A stretch of DNA of 64,000 nucleotides. Origin: Chryseobacterium populi (GTDB lineage: Bacteria; Bacteroidota; Bacteroidia; Flavobacteriales; Weeksellaceae). Every line of letters starts with the position of its first letter. The stretch's first letter is position 1. Shown here one piece after another: positions 33,514-42,838 of this stretch. Both the position numbers and the translations under genes were made by a program. Below the pieces are notes generated by a model. That model worked only from the letters and a program-made list of their open reading frames with translations. It was not told the origin of the DNA and made no database searches. The DNA lies in assembly GCF_000282115.1 (NCBI RefSeq), contig NZ_AKJY01000012.1, positions 62,001 to 126,000 on the forward strand. The letters run 5' to 3'.

Positions 33514-34419
33514 ATGGACAACCGATTTTTTGACGTAATCATAATAGGCGGAAGCTATTCCGGTCTTTCAGCCGGAATGGCTTTAGGAAGGTCTTTAAGA
33601 AATATTTTAATGATCGACAGCGGAAAACCCTGCAATGAGCAGACTCCTCATTCCCATAATTTTCTGACGCAGGATGGAAAAACTCCGAAAGAAATAAGCA
33701 CAATAGCAAAAGAACAGGTTATGAAATATGATACCGTACAATTTCATAACGGGCTGGTGATAAAAGCTGTGAAAACTTCTGAAGGCTTTGAAATTGAAAC
33801 AGCAGCGGGAGAAAAATTGAGTTGTAAGAAGCTGATTGTTGCCACAGGAATTAAAGATAGTAAACCGGATATTCCCGGCTTTAATGAATGTTGGGGAATT
33901 TCTGTTATCCATTGCCCTTATTGCCATGGATATGAAGTAAAAAATGAAACGACCGGAATTCTTGCCAATGGAGATATGGCTTATGAGTTTGCTAAAATGA
34001 TTGCGCACTGGACAAAAGACCTTACTCTATTCACCAACGGAAAAGCTGCTTTCACTTCTGAACAGCTTGAAAAATTAAATGAGCATCATATCGTTGTAAA
34101 TGAAGATGAAATCAAGGAAATTATCCATGAAAACGGGTATATTCAGAAAGTGCTTTTCCACAATGAAAAAGAAGCCTCATTAAAGGCTTTATATACCAAA
34201 CTGCCTTTTGAACAGAATCTGAATGTTTCTGAAGACCTGGGCTGCGAATTGAATGAACACGGATTTATCATAACAGATCCTTTCCAAAGAACAAACATTT
34301 ATGGATTGTATGCCTGCGGTGATAATGTAAATATGATGCGTTCCGTTGCTAATGCAGTAGCCCAGGGAAGCCTTGCGGGAGTTATGGTAAATAAAGAACT
34401 TATTGAAGAAAGTTTTTAA
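33514..34419 (+). CDS. FAD-dependent oxidoreductase, thioredoxin reductase-like
   Basis: A 301-residue flavoprotein. The ATG at 33514 (MDNRFFDVI) is used in place of the TTG at 33508. It has an FAD motif IIIGGSYSGLSAGMALGRSL, a redox pair in SVIHCPYCHGYEV (CxxC), and a C-terminal FAD-binding ending NIYGLYACGDNVNMMRS. The NAD(P)-binding glycine motif (TTGILANGDMAYE) is weak. It resembles the HcpA/TrxB-like group and not TrxB proper. Its likely control by the Fur-family palindrome suggests a stress or metal response. A strong terminator follows. Confidence 0.9.
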   Translation: MDNRFFDVIIIGGSYSGLSAGMALGRSLRNILMIDSGKPCNEQTPHSHNFLTQDGKTPKEISTIAKEQVMKYDTVQFHNGLVIKAVKTSEGFEIETAAGEKLSCKKLIVATGIKDSKPDIPGFNECWGISVIHCPYCHGYEVKNETTGILANGDMAYEFAKMIAHWTKDLTLFTNGKAAFTSEQLEKLNEHHIVVNEDEIKEIIHENGYIQKVLFHNEKEASLKALYTKLPFEQNLNVSEDLGCELNEHGFIITDPFQRTNIYGLYACGDNVNMMRSVANAVAQGSLAGVMVNKELIEESF

Positions 34420-34442
34420 CTTAATTATAAATGTTTTTGGTG

Positions 34443-34472
34443 TCCTTGCTGTTCAACGGCAAGGATTTTTTT
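34443..34472 (+). terminator. Terminator of the flavoprotein gene
   Basis: TCCTTGC (34443-34449) and GCAAGGA (34459-34465) are followed by seven T. Confidence 0.9.
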
Positions 34473-34528
34473 GTGGAATATACCGGATTAATGTAAAATT
34501 TTAATTGCAAAAATCATATTTCGGGGTG

Positions 34529-34559
34529 TTGAAATCTAGTTGGAAATTCCGTACATTTG
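34529..34559 (+). promoter_or_regulatory. glyA promoter
   Basis: TTG (34529-34531), a 20-base spacer and TACATTTG (34552-34559) match the Bacteroidetes -33/-7 arrangement. The start would be near 34566, 24 bases before the ATG. Confidence 0.6.
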
Positions 34560-34589
34560 GGGGTGAAAAATCTCAAAAACTAAAAGTAA

Positions 34590-35855
34590 ATGGATATTAT
34601 TTTCGACCTGATTGAAAAAGAAAGACAAAGACAATCCCATGGATTAGAGCTGATTGCATCAGAAAATTTTGTTTCTGATAATGTAATGAAAGCAATGGGA
34701 AGCGTATTGACTAACAAATATGCGGAAGGATACCCCGGAAAAAGATATTACGGAGGTTGTGAAGTAGTAGATGAGGTTGAAACTTTAGCGATCAACAGGG
34801 CAAAAGAACTTTTCGGTGTAGATTATGTAAATGTTCAGCCGCACTCAGGATCTCAGGCGAATGCCGCTATTTATCTGGCAGTTTTAAAACCCGGAGATAA
34901 AATCATGGGAATGGATCTTTCAATGGGAGGCCACCTTACCCACGGTTCTGCAGTAAACTTTTCAGGAATTCAATATAATGTGGTTTCTTACGGAGTGCAG
35001 CAGGAAACCGGGTTGATCGACTATGATCAGATGAGAGAAGTGGCTTTAAGAGAAAGACCGAAAATGCTTATTGCTGGTTTTTCTGCTTATTCAAGAGATC
35101 TGGATTATGCCAAATTCAGGGAGGTTGCTGATGAAATCGGAGCTACACTTTGGGCAGACATTGCGCACCCTGCAGGTTTGGTCGCAAAAGGATTATTAAA
35201 TTCTCCGTTTGAGCACTGCCACGTTGTGACCACTACTACTCACAAGACTTTAAGAGGTCCGAGAGGGGGAATGATCATGATGGGTAAAGATTTCGAAAAT
35301 ACATACGGTCATAAAACACCAAAAGGAGAAATCAAAATGATGAGCCAGGTATTGGACGGTGCTGTTTTCCCTGGAATTCAGGGAGGCCCGCTGGAGCACG
35401 TTATTGCAGGGAAAGCAGTAGCTTTCGGTGAAGCTTTGGATATTCAGTTTGAAACCTATGCAAAACAAGTGAAATCTAATGCACAGGCTTTGGCAAAAGC
35501 AATGATCAGCAGAGGGTTTGATATTGTAAGTGGAGGCACAGACAATCACCTGATGTTGGTAGACCTTAGAAATAAAGGGGTAAATGGAAAGGAAACTGAA
35601 AAAGCTTTGGTATTGGCAGATATTACCTGTAATAAAAACATGGTTCCGTTTGATGATAAATCACCATTCACAACTTCCGGAATCAGATTGGGAACGGCTG
35701 CAATTACAACAAGAGGCTTAAAAGAAAATGATATGGAAACAATTTCTGAGTTGATCTCTGAAGTAGTTGACAATATCAAAAATGAGGAAGTTCTTGCTTC
35801 AGTTAGAAAAAAAGTGAATGAATTAATGGAAGGTAAGGCATTATTTAATTATTAA
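34590..35855 (+). CDS. glyA: Serine hydroxymethyltransferase
   Basis: A PLP enzyme that converts serine and tetrahydrofolate to glycine and methylene-tetrahydrofolate, the main source of one-carbon units. The 421-residue length is standard. The PLP lysine is in [15 protein letters not shown], with [20 protein letters not shown] and [18 protein letters not shown] at the N-terminus. It is monocistronic, with its own promoter and terminator. Confidence 0.97.
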   Translation: MDIIFDLIEKERQRQSHGLELIASENFVSDNVMKAMGSVLTNKYAEGYPGKRYYGGCEVVDEVETLAINRAKELFGVDYVNVQPHSGSQANAAIYLAVLKPGDKIMGMDLSMGGHLTHGSAVNFSGIQYNVVSYGVQQETGLIDYDQMREVALRERPKMLIAGFSAYSRDLDYAKFREVADEIGATLWADIAHPAGLVAKGLLNSPFEHCHVVTTTTHKTLRGPRGGMIMMGKDFENTYGHKTPKGEIKMMSQVLDGAVFPGIQGGPLEHVIAGKAVAFGEALDIQFETYAKQVKSNAQALAKAMISRGFDIVSGGTDNHLMLVDLRNKGVNGKETEKALVLADITCNKNMVPFDDKSPFTTSGIRLGTAAITTRGLKENDMETISELISEVVDNIKNEEVLASVRKKVNELMEGKALFNY

Positions 35856-35877
35856 TCGTTACCGGAATTGAAAATAT

Positions 35878-35907
35878 AAAGAATGGGCTTGTGCTCATTC
35901 TTTTTTT
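35878..35907 (+). terminator. Terminator of glyA
   Basis: AAAGAATGGGC (35878-35888) pairs with GCTCATTCTTT (35893-35903), including one G-T pair, and a run of T follows. It ends 10 bases before recX. Confidence 0.92.
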
Positions 35908-35916
35908 ATAAATATT

Positions 35917-36378
35917 ATGGAAAAGAAGTCTTTTACTTTTGATGAAATAAAACTAAAACTGGTCAATTATTGTGTTTATCAGGACCGTTGCCATGCAGAA
36001 GTAGAGCAGAAGATGAGGGAGTTTTTATTAATAGATGAAGCTAAGGAAGAAATTATGCTTTATCTCTTAAGAGAAAATTACTTAAACGAAGAAAGATTCA
36101 CCAGAAGCTATATCAGAGGGAAATTTTATATAAAGCATTGGGGACGGAATAAAATACGGATCAGTTTAAAGCAGAAGCAGGTTCCCGAAAAGCTGATCAA
36201 TAAATCTTTTGATGAGATTGATGAAGCTGATTATGAAAAAACCATCAGAAAGATTTTTGAGGATTATTATGAAAAACAGAAAGATTTAAAAGAATACCAA
36301 AGAAAATCTAAAACAATAAAATATTTAATAAGTAAAGGTTTTGAGTATGATATTATTCTTAATATTATAGAAAATTAA
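35917..36378 (+). CDS. recX: Regulatory protein RecX
   Basis: RecX modulates RecA filament activity. The 153-residue protein is made of three-helix repeats with the usual family pieces: LVNYCVYQDRCHAEVEQKMR, YLNEERFTRSYIRGKFYIKH and WGRNKIRISLKQKQVPEKLI. The length is normal. It is transcribed alone; recA is not in the window. The ATG follows the glyA terminator closely. Confidence 0.9.
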   Translation: MEKKSFTFDEIKLKLVNYCVYQDRCHAEVEQKMREFLLIDEAKEEIMLYLLRENYLNEERFTRSYIRGKFYIKHWGRNKIRISLKQKQVPEKLINKSFDEIDEADYEKTIRKIFEDYYEKQKDLKEYQRKSKTIKYLISKGFEYDIILNIIEN

Positions 36379-36463
36379 TACAATCATACTTATTTTGATA
36401 GCTTTTGGAATTATAATAGCTTAAGAAGTAAAATCTCAGAATAATATTTAAAATATCTTTATT

Positions 36464-36496
36464 AACACCTAAAGCATTAAGTTTTAGGTGTTTTTT
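36464..36496 (+). terminator. Terminator after recX
   Basis: AACACCTAAA (36464-36473) and TTTAGGTGTT (36483-36492) form a perfect 10-bp stem and run into a T-tract. It lies 86 bases after the recX stop. Confidence 0.9.
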
Positions 36497-36592
36497 ATGA
36501 TATATCACTTCTCTTCTTTTAATCGTTTTTTAATAATATGTGAAAGAATATGTTTTGAACTAATAATGGCACGAATAATGCATTGTCATTTT

Positions 36593-36623
36593 ACAAATAT
36601 TAAAAAAATATTAAAATATTTGT
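36593..36623. repeat. Inverted repeat upstream of the polysaccharide locus
   Basis: ACAAATATT (36593-36601) and AATATTTGT (36615-36623) form a 9-bp inverted repeat 65 bases before the locus promoter. The 347-base gap 36379-36725 otherwise holds the recX terminator and the promoter; no gene was found. Confidence 0.45.
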
Positions 36624-36687
36624 TTGCTGAGATGAGCTGTGAAAAAATAAAATCAGGCACCACATTTTTCAAATGGATAATATCCAT

Positions 36688-36695
36688 TATCTTTG
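36688..36695 (+). promoter_or_regulatory. -7 promoter element of the polysaccharide locus
   Basis: TATCTTTG predicts a start near 36702 and a ~24-base leader to the ATG at 36726. It is the only clear promoter seen before the 26-kb gene run. Confidence 0.65.
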
Positions 36696-36725
36696 CACAA
36701 CTAATAAAAAATCACTCAAGATTGG

Positions 36726-38681
36726 ATGAAAAGGCTGTATGACGCTTTTAGTGCTCTGTATAACGGAGATAATATTGTGAAAATCACAGAATTGAGATAT
36801 GTACCCAGATGGCTGGTTATTATTATTGATATTCTGATTGTTTTATTTTCTTTATTTCTTTCACGTATATTTCTGGATAATTTGGCTGTAAAGGTCAATT
36901 TTCCGGAATACCGCATGGAAAAAAGATTTCTTCTTATCTTTGTCAATATCCTGTTTATGTATGTTTTTAAAACGTATGCAGGTATTATAAGACATTCTAC
37001 TTTCTTTGATTTTTTTAAGATCATATTATCTTCAGGAAGTACACTTATTACTCTATTATTCCTCAATTATATAAGTGAATTGATATTGGGTGATTCATTA
37101 TACCTGTATCCTAACCTTTTTCTTTATTTCCTTATCTCTGTTTCTATAATGTTCTTTTTCAGGATGATTACAAAGCAGTTCTTTAATGCCTTAACAGATA
37201 TTAAAGGTGCTTCTTCCAAAGTAAGAGTTGCTGTAGTAGGAGTAGGTGAGGTATCGGTAGCATTGGCCAGGGCTATTATGCATAACCCTAATTATCCTTA
37301 CCGTTTAGCCGGATTTCTTACGAACAGATCGGATTCCAGCAGAGCCATTTTGCTGGGGCATAAAATCTATACCAAAAATCAATTCTTTAGCAACGAGAAA
37401 CTGATAAAACAATTTGATGCAGTTTTATTGATTAAAGAAATTATGACCAAGCAGGAAATTGAAGAATGGATGACACTGGCGTTGGATAGCGGATTGAAAG
37501 TATTGAAGGCTCCTACACTCAGTAAAATGAGAGATTCGGATCTGGTAGGAGGAATCAGCCAGCTTCAGATAGAAGATTTGCTGAACCGTAAGCCCATTAA
37601 AATAGAAAGTGAGGATGTAAGGAAAAGACACTTTGAAAAAACAGTTTTAGTAACGGGAGGAGCAGGATCAATCGGTAGTGAAATTGTAAGACAGGTTTCA
37701 CAATTCAGCCCTTCATTGATTGTAGTGCTTGACCAGGCAGAATCACCTTTATATGAACTGGAATTAGAATTATATGAAAAATTCCCGAATCAGAAATTTA
37801 AATTTATTCTGGCGGATATCTCCAATAGCTACAGACTGGAAAAATTATTTAAAACATACCAGTTTTCTATGGTATATCATGCTGCTGCTTATAAGCATGT
37901 ACCCCTTATAGAAGATAACCCGCATGAAGCTATCTTCGTCAATATATTAGGAACTAAAAACTTAGCTTTGCTATCTAAAAAATACAGAGTAAATCGTTTT
38001 GTAATGGTTTCTACGGATAAAGCAGTGAACCCTACCAATGTAATGGGGGCCTCAAAAAGAGCGGCAGAATTATTTGTTCAGTCACTTCAAAATTCACAAG
38101 GAAATATCACTAAATTTATTACAACCCGTTTTGGGAATGTTTTAGGATCAAACGGATCGGTAATTCCTCATTTCAGGAAACAGATTGAGAAAGGGGGACC
38201 TGTAACGATTACGCATCCGGATATCATCCGTTATTTTATGACTATTCCGGAGGCTTGTGAGCTGGTATTGCAAGCTGGAACTATGGGAAATGGTGGCGAG
38301 ATCTATGTTTTTGATATGGGTGAACCTGTAAAAATTTTAGATTTAGCTAAAAGAATGATCAAACTATCAGGTTATACACCGGATGTTGATATCAAAATTA
38401 CATTTATTGGTTTAAGACCTGGAGAAAAGTTATATGAAGAACTTTTAAGTAATAACACAACTACAATTCCTACACATCACGAGAAAATCATGATTTCGAG
38501 AGATCCGCTGATGGAATTTGAAGAAGTGGAGGTTCTTTTTAAACAAATTATCATGTCTGCAATCAAAAGAGATAAACTGCAGGTTGTTAGCCTACTGAAA
38601 ACAATTGTTCCTGAATTTATAAGTAATAATTCAGAATTTGAAGTGCTGGATAAAAAAACAATTCTGGATGAAAATTTGTAA
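36726..38681 (+). CDS. Membrane nucleotide-sugar 4,6-dehydratase, WbpM/CapD family
   Basis: A 651-residue protein with four N-terminal transmembrane helices (WLVIIIDILIVLFSLFLSRI and others), a CoA-binding-like domain (VRVAVVGVGEVSVALARAIM) and a C-terminal SDR dehydratase domain. That domain has TGGAGSIGSEIVRQ for NAD binding and VSTDKAVNPTNVMGASKRAA, where Met replaces the usual Tyr, as in FlaA1/WbpM. It probably removes water from UDP-GlcNAc to give a 4-keto-6-deoxy sugar, the precursor of QuiNAc or bacillosamine. It opens the locus. The SDR at 61502 and aminotransferase at 63078 could use its product. Confidence 0.93.
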   Translation: MKRLYDAFSALYNGDNIVKITELRYVPRWLVIIIDILIVLFSLFLSRIFLDNLAVKVNFPEYRMEKRFLLIFVNILFMYVFKTYAGIIRHSTFFDFFKIILSSGSTLITLLFLNYISELILGDSLYLYPNLFLYFLISVSIMFFFRMITKQFFNALTDIKGASSKVRVAVVGVGEVSVALARAIMHNPNYPYRLAGFLTNRSDSSRAILLGHKIYTKNQFFSNEKLIKQFDAVLLIKEIMTKQEIEEWMTLALDSGLKVLKAPTLSKMRDSDLVGGISQLQIEDLLNRKPIKIESEDVRKRHFEKTVLVTGGAGSIGSEIVRQVSQFSPSLIVVLDQAESPLYELELELYEKFPNQKFKFILADISNSYRLEKLFKTYQFSMVYHAAAYKHVPLIEDNPHEAIFVNILGTKNLALLSKKYRVNRFVMVSTDKAVNPTNVMGASKRAAELFVQSLQNSQGNITKFITTRFGNVLGSNGSVIPHFRKQIEKGGPVTITHPDIIRYFMTIPEACELVLQAGTMGNGGEIYVFDMGEPVKILDLAKRMIKLSGYTPDVDIKITFIGLRPGEKLYEELLSNNTTTIPTHHEKIMISRDPLMEFEEVEVLFKQIIMSAIKRDKLQVVSLLKTIVPEFISNNSEFEVLDKKTILDENL

Positions 38682-38721
38682 AATAATTAATAATGTTATT
38701 TTTGTGAAAAAAATATCAAGA

Positions 38722-39531
38722 ATGAGTTTTAAATATTTTATGTACGGTGGTACTTTAAGTCTGACGTTACTTTCTTGTACGGCAAAACAGGAAATCAATT
38801 ATATGAAGGATATTGATAGTGTTGCCCTTGAAAATTCCATTAAAAATAGTAGGAGTACTTTACAGCCTGGGGATCAACTAGTGATTACGGTATCGGCAAA
38901 AGATACAGAAGTCGTAAAACCATTCAACCAAAATTATTCCTCGGCTGCTACAGTTGCTCAATATACTCTGCCAAGTTCAAATAATCTGCCACAACAGGTT
39001 CCTGTTTCAGGACCTACTTATCTTGTGGACACGAATGGAAATATTATTTTTCCTCAGATTGGAGAAATAAGCACTAAAGATGAAAATATTGAAACTCTTA
39101 AAGTAAAACTAGCAAACCTTATTAAAGAGTATGTGAAAAATCCTATTGTTGATGTCAAGATTACTAACTTTAAAGTATCTGTTCTGGGAGAAGTTACCAA
39201 ACCGGGAACTTATGTAATCCCTGATGGAAGTACAACTTTATTAGGAGCTTTGGGATTGGCTGGGGATCTTACCCCTTTTGGAGTTAGAAACAATGTATTG
39301 GTAATTAGAAATATAGACGGGCAGATCAGTAAAGAAAGAATAGATCTTACAAGTGCGAATTTTATCAATTCACCTTACTATTATTTAAAACAAAATGATG
39401 TGATCTATGTTCAGCCAAATGTTAATAGAGAAAAGGCTGCAAGGTTGGATCCGAATACAGGATTATACATTTCTGTAGCATCAGTAATAGCCTCAATTGC
39501 AATAGGGATTTTGGCCTTAACCAGAAACTAA
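38722..39531 (+). CDS. Polysaccharide export lipoprotein, Wza-like (first copy)
   Basis: A 269-residue outer-membrane export protein. The ATG at 38722 gives signal FMYGGTLSLTLLSC with lipobox LLSC; a GTG at 38704 is an alternative. The periplasmic polysaccharide-export domain includes LQPGDQLVITVSAKDTEVV and YLVDTNGNIIFPQIGEIST. A SLBB-like domain follows (VSVLGEVTKPGTYVIPDGST), then a C-terminal hydrophobic segment (VASVIASIAIGILALTRN). It forms the export channel with Wzc. A paralogue lies directly downstream. Confidence 0.9.
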   Translation: MSFKYFMYGGTLSLTLLSCTAKQEINYMKDIDSVALENSIKNSRSTLQPGDQLVITVSAKDTEVVKPFNQNYSSAATVAQYTLPSSNNLPQQVPVSGPTYLVDTNGNIIFPQIGEISTKDENIETLKVKLANLIKEYVKNPIVDVKITNFKVSVLGEVTKPGTYVIPDGSTTLLGALGLAGDLTPFGVRNNVLVIRNIDGQISKERIDLTSANFINSPYYYLKQNDVIYVQPNVNREKAARLDPNTGLYISVASVIASIAIGILALTRN

Positions 39532-39649
39532 TACTTTTAAAAGTTTATCAATTTTTGATATTTTAAGTTTATGTTTATTCACAAATTAAATAAAAATAGA
39601 TACAGAAGGTTTTGGGTACAAAACTTTTAGTATGGATTTAAATAAAAAT

Positions 39650-40438
39650 ATGAAAAAAACAATTATTGCATATTTTGCGTTGCTTGCATTGATTTTTACA
39701 TCATGTAAACCAAAGCAGCATATGGTATATATGTCAGAGCATAATATGGAGCAGGAGATTTCTCAGGCGAAATTTCAAGGCTTGCATATTCAGGAAGGAG
39801 ATGTTCTTCTTATTCTTGTTTCCGCTCTGGATGAGGCAGCTGTAAAGCCCTTTAACCTTAATACCACAAACCGTGTGGGAAGTGAGGCTGCCAATGGAGT
39901 AAACCAATATGTGCAACCCAGTGAATACCTGGTGAATGCAGAAGGAAATATCAATTTTCCGGTATTAGGTGATGTATATGCTAAGGGAATGACCCAGGTT
40001 CAGTTAAAACAGGATCTTGAATCCCGTTTAAAAAGATATCTTACTGATCCTTTGGTAACCATCAATCTCAAAAATTTCAATGTAAGTATTTTAGGCGAGG
40101 TTAAAGTCCCGGGACAAAAAGAGAGTGTTTCACAAAAGCTTAATATTTTTCAGGCATTGAGTCTTGCAGGAGATATGACGGATTTCGGAGATCGGAAAAA
40201 TGTAAAACTTATCCGTACTGGGGATGATGGTGCCGAGCAGGTGATCAATCTGGATATATCCAGATCAGATATTGTAAACTCTCCATATTATTACATGAAG
40301 CAAAATGATGTGCTTTATGTGCAGCCCGATAGAAACAAGCAGGTACAGGCTAATTCTAATCCCAACAGAGCCCTTACTTTTCAGATTATTGCCTCTGCAT
40401 TGGGAGTAGCAACTCTTATTATTTCTTTAACCCGATAA
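39650..40438 (+). CDS. Polysaccharide export lipoprotein, Wza-like (second copy)
   Basis: A 262-residue paralogue of the preceding gene. The ATG at 39650 gives signal MKKTIIAYFALLALIFTSC with a lipobox at Cys; the frame also opens at 39632. The export domain (LNAEGNINFPVLGDV-like YLVNAEGNINFPVLGDVYAK) and SLBB part (FNVSILGEVKVPGQKESVSQ) are intact. The ending SPYYYMKQNDVLYVQPDRNK parallels SPYYYLKQNDVIYVQPNVNR in the first copy, pointing to a tandem duplication. It lies 8 bases upstream of the Wzc gene. Confidence 0.9.
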   Translation: MKKTIIAYFALLALIFTSCKPKQHMVYMSEHNMEQEISQAKFQGLHIQEGDVLLILVSALDEAAVKPFNLNTTNRVGSEAANGVNQYVQPSEYLVNAEGNINFPVLGDVYAKGMTQVQLKQDLESRLKRYLTDPLVTINLKNFNVSILGEVKVPGQKESVSQKLNIFQALSLAGDMTDFGDRKNVKLIRTGDDGAEQVINLDISRSDIVNSPYYYMKQNDVLYVQPDRNKQVQANSNPNRALTFQIIASALGVATLIISLTR

Positions 40439-40446
40439 CTTAAAAT

Positions 40447-42783
40447 ATGCAGCAGATAGAATTTCAGGAAAAAGAAGAAATACTGGATCTTAAAAAGAGT
40501 ATTAGAAAATATTTACGTAAATGGCTATGGTTTGCCATATCCGTTTTTATATTTATGATTGGGGCATACATTTATCTTAGATATGCTGTCCCAAAATATC
40601 AGTCTGAAACAACACTTAAGTTTGACAAGAAAGAGACGGATATTTCGTCTGCTTTATCTGATCTAAATAATTTGGGGATAGGGTTAAACAATGCTGATGA
40701 ACTAAAAAGTGAAGTCGCAGTAGTAACTTCAAGACCTATTCTTACTCAAGTTGTTAAAAACCTTAATCTCAATGTAGAATATTTCAGTGAGGGAGAAATA
40801 AAAGATTCAGAAATATTCACTAAATTACCTGTAACGGGTAAAATATTAACATATAATGAAGATGAGAAATTTAAATCTTCAGAATTTACAGTTAAAGATA
40901 TTGGTAATAATCAGTTTACTTTAACAAATGAGAAGAAAAAAAATAAAGGGACTTTTGATCAACCGTTACAACTTGATTTTGGAACAGTAATTTTACATAA
41001 AAATGAAGAAATTCCTAAAAATTCTAAATATAAAATTGTTTTTCTGAATCCCTTAGAAAAGGTAAAGAGGTTAGAAAAGCAAATACAGGTTGATCTACCT
41101 GATCAGAAAGCTTTGTTAATGGAAATTAGTATAATTGGTACTGTTCCTGAAAAATCTGAAGCCATTTTGAATGAAGTTGCTAAACAATATAATCAGGATG
41201 GTTTAAGAGATAAAAATTTACAAGCTCAAAATACGCAGGAATTTATAGATAAAAGACTTGAAGTAATTACTCGGGACCTCTCAGGTGTTGAAAATCAAAA
41301 AGAAGATTTTCAAAATCGTAATCGTATTGTCGATTTAGAGGCTCAGGCACAATTAGCACTTCAAAATACAAGTGATAATACCAAAGCTCTTCTTCAACAA
41401 CAAACCCAGTTAGATTTATTAAATTCTCTTAGTGCGGAAGCTTCTAAAGGAGGAAATAACCAGCTTATGCCTTCCAATCTGGGACTTAACCCATCATTGG
41501 AACAGGCTATTTCTCAATATAATACGCTACTCATCAGTAGAAATAAAACCCTAAAGCAAGCTACAAATGAAAATCCTGCTGTCGTAGAAATGAATAAAGA
41601 AATTTCTGCGTTGAAGGAAATTGTACGTGACAATATTAGTCAGCAAAAAGCAACAGTACAAGCTGCTATTAGTCAATTGAATGGACAGATATCTTCAAAT
41701 AACGGACTAATAGAAAAAGTTCCGGGACAATCAAAGATTTATCGTGGTATAGAACGTCAACAAAATCTTAAAGAACAACTTTTTCTTTTCCTTTTACAGA
41801 AAAGAGAAGAAAATGCAATCAATCTATCAGTAAATGTTCCAAAAGCTAAAATCGTAAACCCGGCCTTTACACACGACATTCCTATATCACCCAAGAGAAA
41901 TATTGTTTTTCTTGGAGCTATTATTTTAGGATTATTATTTCCTTTTGCTATATTTTATCTGTTTTTTATATGGGATGATAAAATTTATAATAGAGCGGAT
42001 ATTAAAGAGCGATCTTTTCTTGGCGTATTGGCAGACATACCTACTCTTAAGGATAAAGAAAATCATTTGGTTCAGAAAAATGATTTTTCAGAACTGGCAG
42101 AAGCTTTTAGGGTACTGGTATCTAATCTCAAGTTTGTATTACCAACTAAAGATACAGCCAAAATAATTATGGTTACTTCTTCGATAAAAGGAGAAGGAAA
42201 AACCCTTGTATCGGTGAATTTAGCACTTACATTAGCTAATAAGAACGGTAGATCACTTCTTATAGGATCAGATATTCGAAATCCACAAATTCAGCGATAT
42301 GATAGTGAACCTATGAAAAGAAAAGGATTGACGGAATATCTATATGATGAATCGATTAATGTAGAGGAACTTATACATACATCAGATACAAATCCTTATT
42401 GTGATGTGATTTACGCGGGAAGTATCCCTCCCAATCCACAAGAACTTCTTTCTAATGGCAGATATCAAAAGCTTGTTCATGATATGGCCTCTCAATATGC
42501 ATATATTATCATAGATTCTGCCCCCTTGATGCTTGTTTCAGATACTCTTAGCATCGCAGATGTAGCTGATGCAACATTATATGTTGTAAGATCCGGAGTA
42601 TCAAAAAATATTCTGATTGATTTTGCTAACGATTTAGTAAGGGATTCTAAATTATTAAATACATCATTTGTAATTAATGATGTTTCAAAACAAGTAGGAG
42701 GTTATGGCTCAAATTATGGGTATGGGTATGGATATACAAGTGATAAGCAAGAAACCTGGTGGCAAAAAATATTAAAAAAATAA
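40447..42783 (+). CDS. Wzc-like tyrosine autokinase and chain-length regulator
   Basis: A 778-residue inner-membrane protein that controls polysaccharide chain length and export. It has an N-terminal helix (FAISVFIFMIGAYIYLRYAV), a Wzz-type periplasmic domain with coiled coils (~residues 70-490), a second helix (IVFLGAIILGLLFPFAIFYL), and a cytoplasmic BY-kinase domain. Walker A is VTSSIKGEGKTLVSVNLALT near residue 580. VIIDSAPLMLVSD supplies Walker B. The C-terminus is a Tyr/Gly cluster (YGSNYGYGYGYTSD), the usual autophosphorylation site. No Wzb-type phosphatase gene is in the window. Confidence 0.94.
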   Translation: MQQIEFQEKEEILDLKKSIRKYLRKWLWFAISVFIFMIGAYIYLRYAVPKYQSETTLKFDKKETDISSALSDLNNLGIGLNNADELKSEVAVVTSRPILTQVVKNLNLNVEYFSEGEIKDSEIFTKLPVTGKILTYNEDEKFKSSEFTVKDIGNNQFTLTNEKKKNKGTFDQPLQLDFGTVILHKNEEIPKNSKYKIVFLNPLEKVKRLEKQIQVDLPDQKALLMEISIIGTVPEKSEAILNEVAKQYNQDGLRDKNLQAQNTQEFIDKRLEVITRDLSGVENQKEDFQNRNRIVDLEAQAQLALQNTSDNTKALLQQQTQLDLLNSLSAEASKGGNNQLMPSNLGLNPSLEQAISQYNTLLISRNKTLKQATNENPAVVEMNKEISALKEIVRDNISQQKATVQAAISQLNGQISSNNGLIEKVPGQSKIYRGIERQQNLKEQLFLFLLQKREENAINLSVNVPKAKIVNPAFTHDIPISPKRNIVFLGAIILGLLFPFAIFYLFFIWDDKIYNRADIKERSFLGVLADIPTLKDKENHLVQKNDFSELAEAFRVLVSNLKFVLPTKDTAKIIMVTSSIKGEGKTLVSVNLALTLANKNGRSLLIGSDIRNPQIQRYDSEPMKRKGLTEYLYDESINVEELIHTSDTNPYCDVIYAGSIPPNPQELLSNGRYQKLVHDMASQYAYIIIDSAPLMLVSDTLSIADVADATLYVVRSGVSKNILIDFANDLVRDSKLLNTSFVINDVSKQVGGYGSNYGYGYGYTSDKQETWWQKILKK

Positions 42784-42838
42784 TTTTTTTAAACACCTCT
42801 AAGGAGTGCTATTGAGCTTACATGAAAAAAAATATTAT

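Noticed and set aside
36488-36742. Forward frame of 84 codons before the polysaccharide locus
   Set aside because: It spans the recX terminator T-run and the locus promoter and runs into the dehydratase start; no gene-like features.
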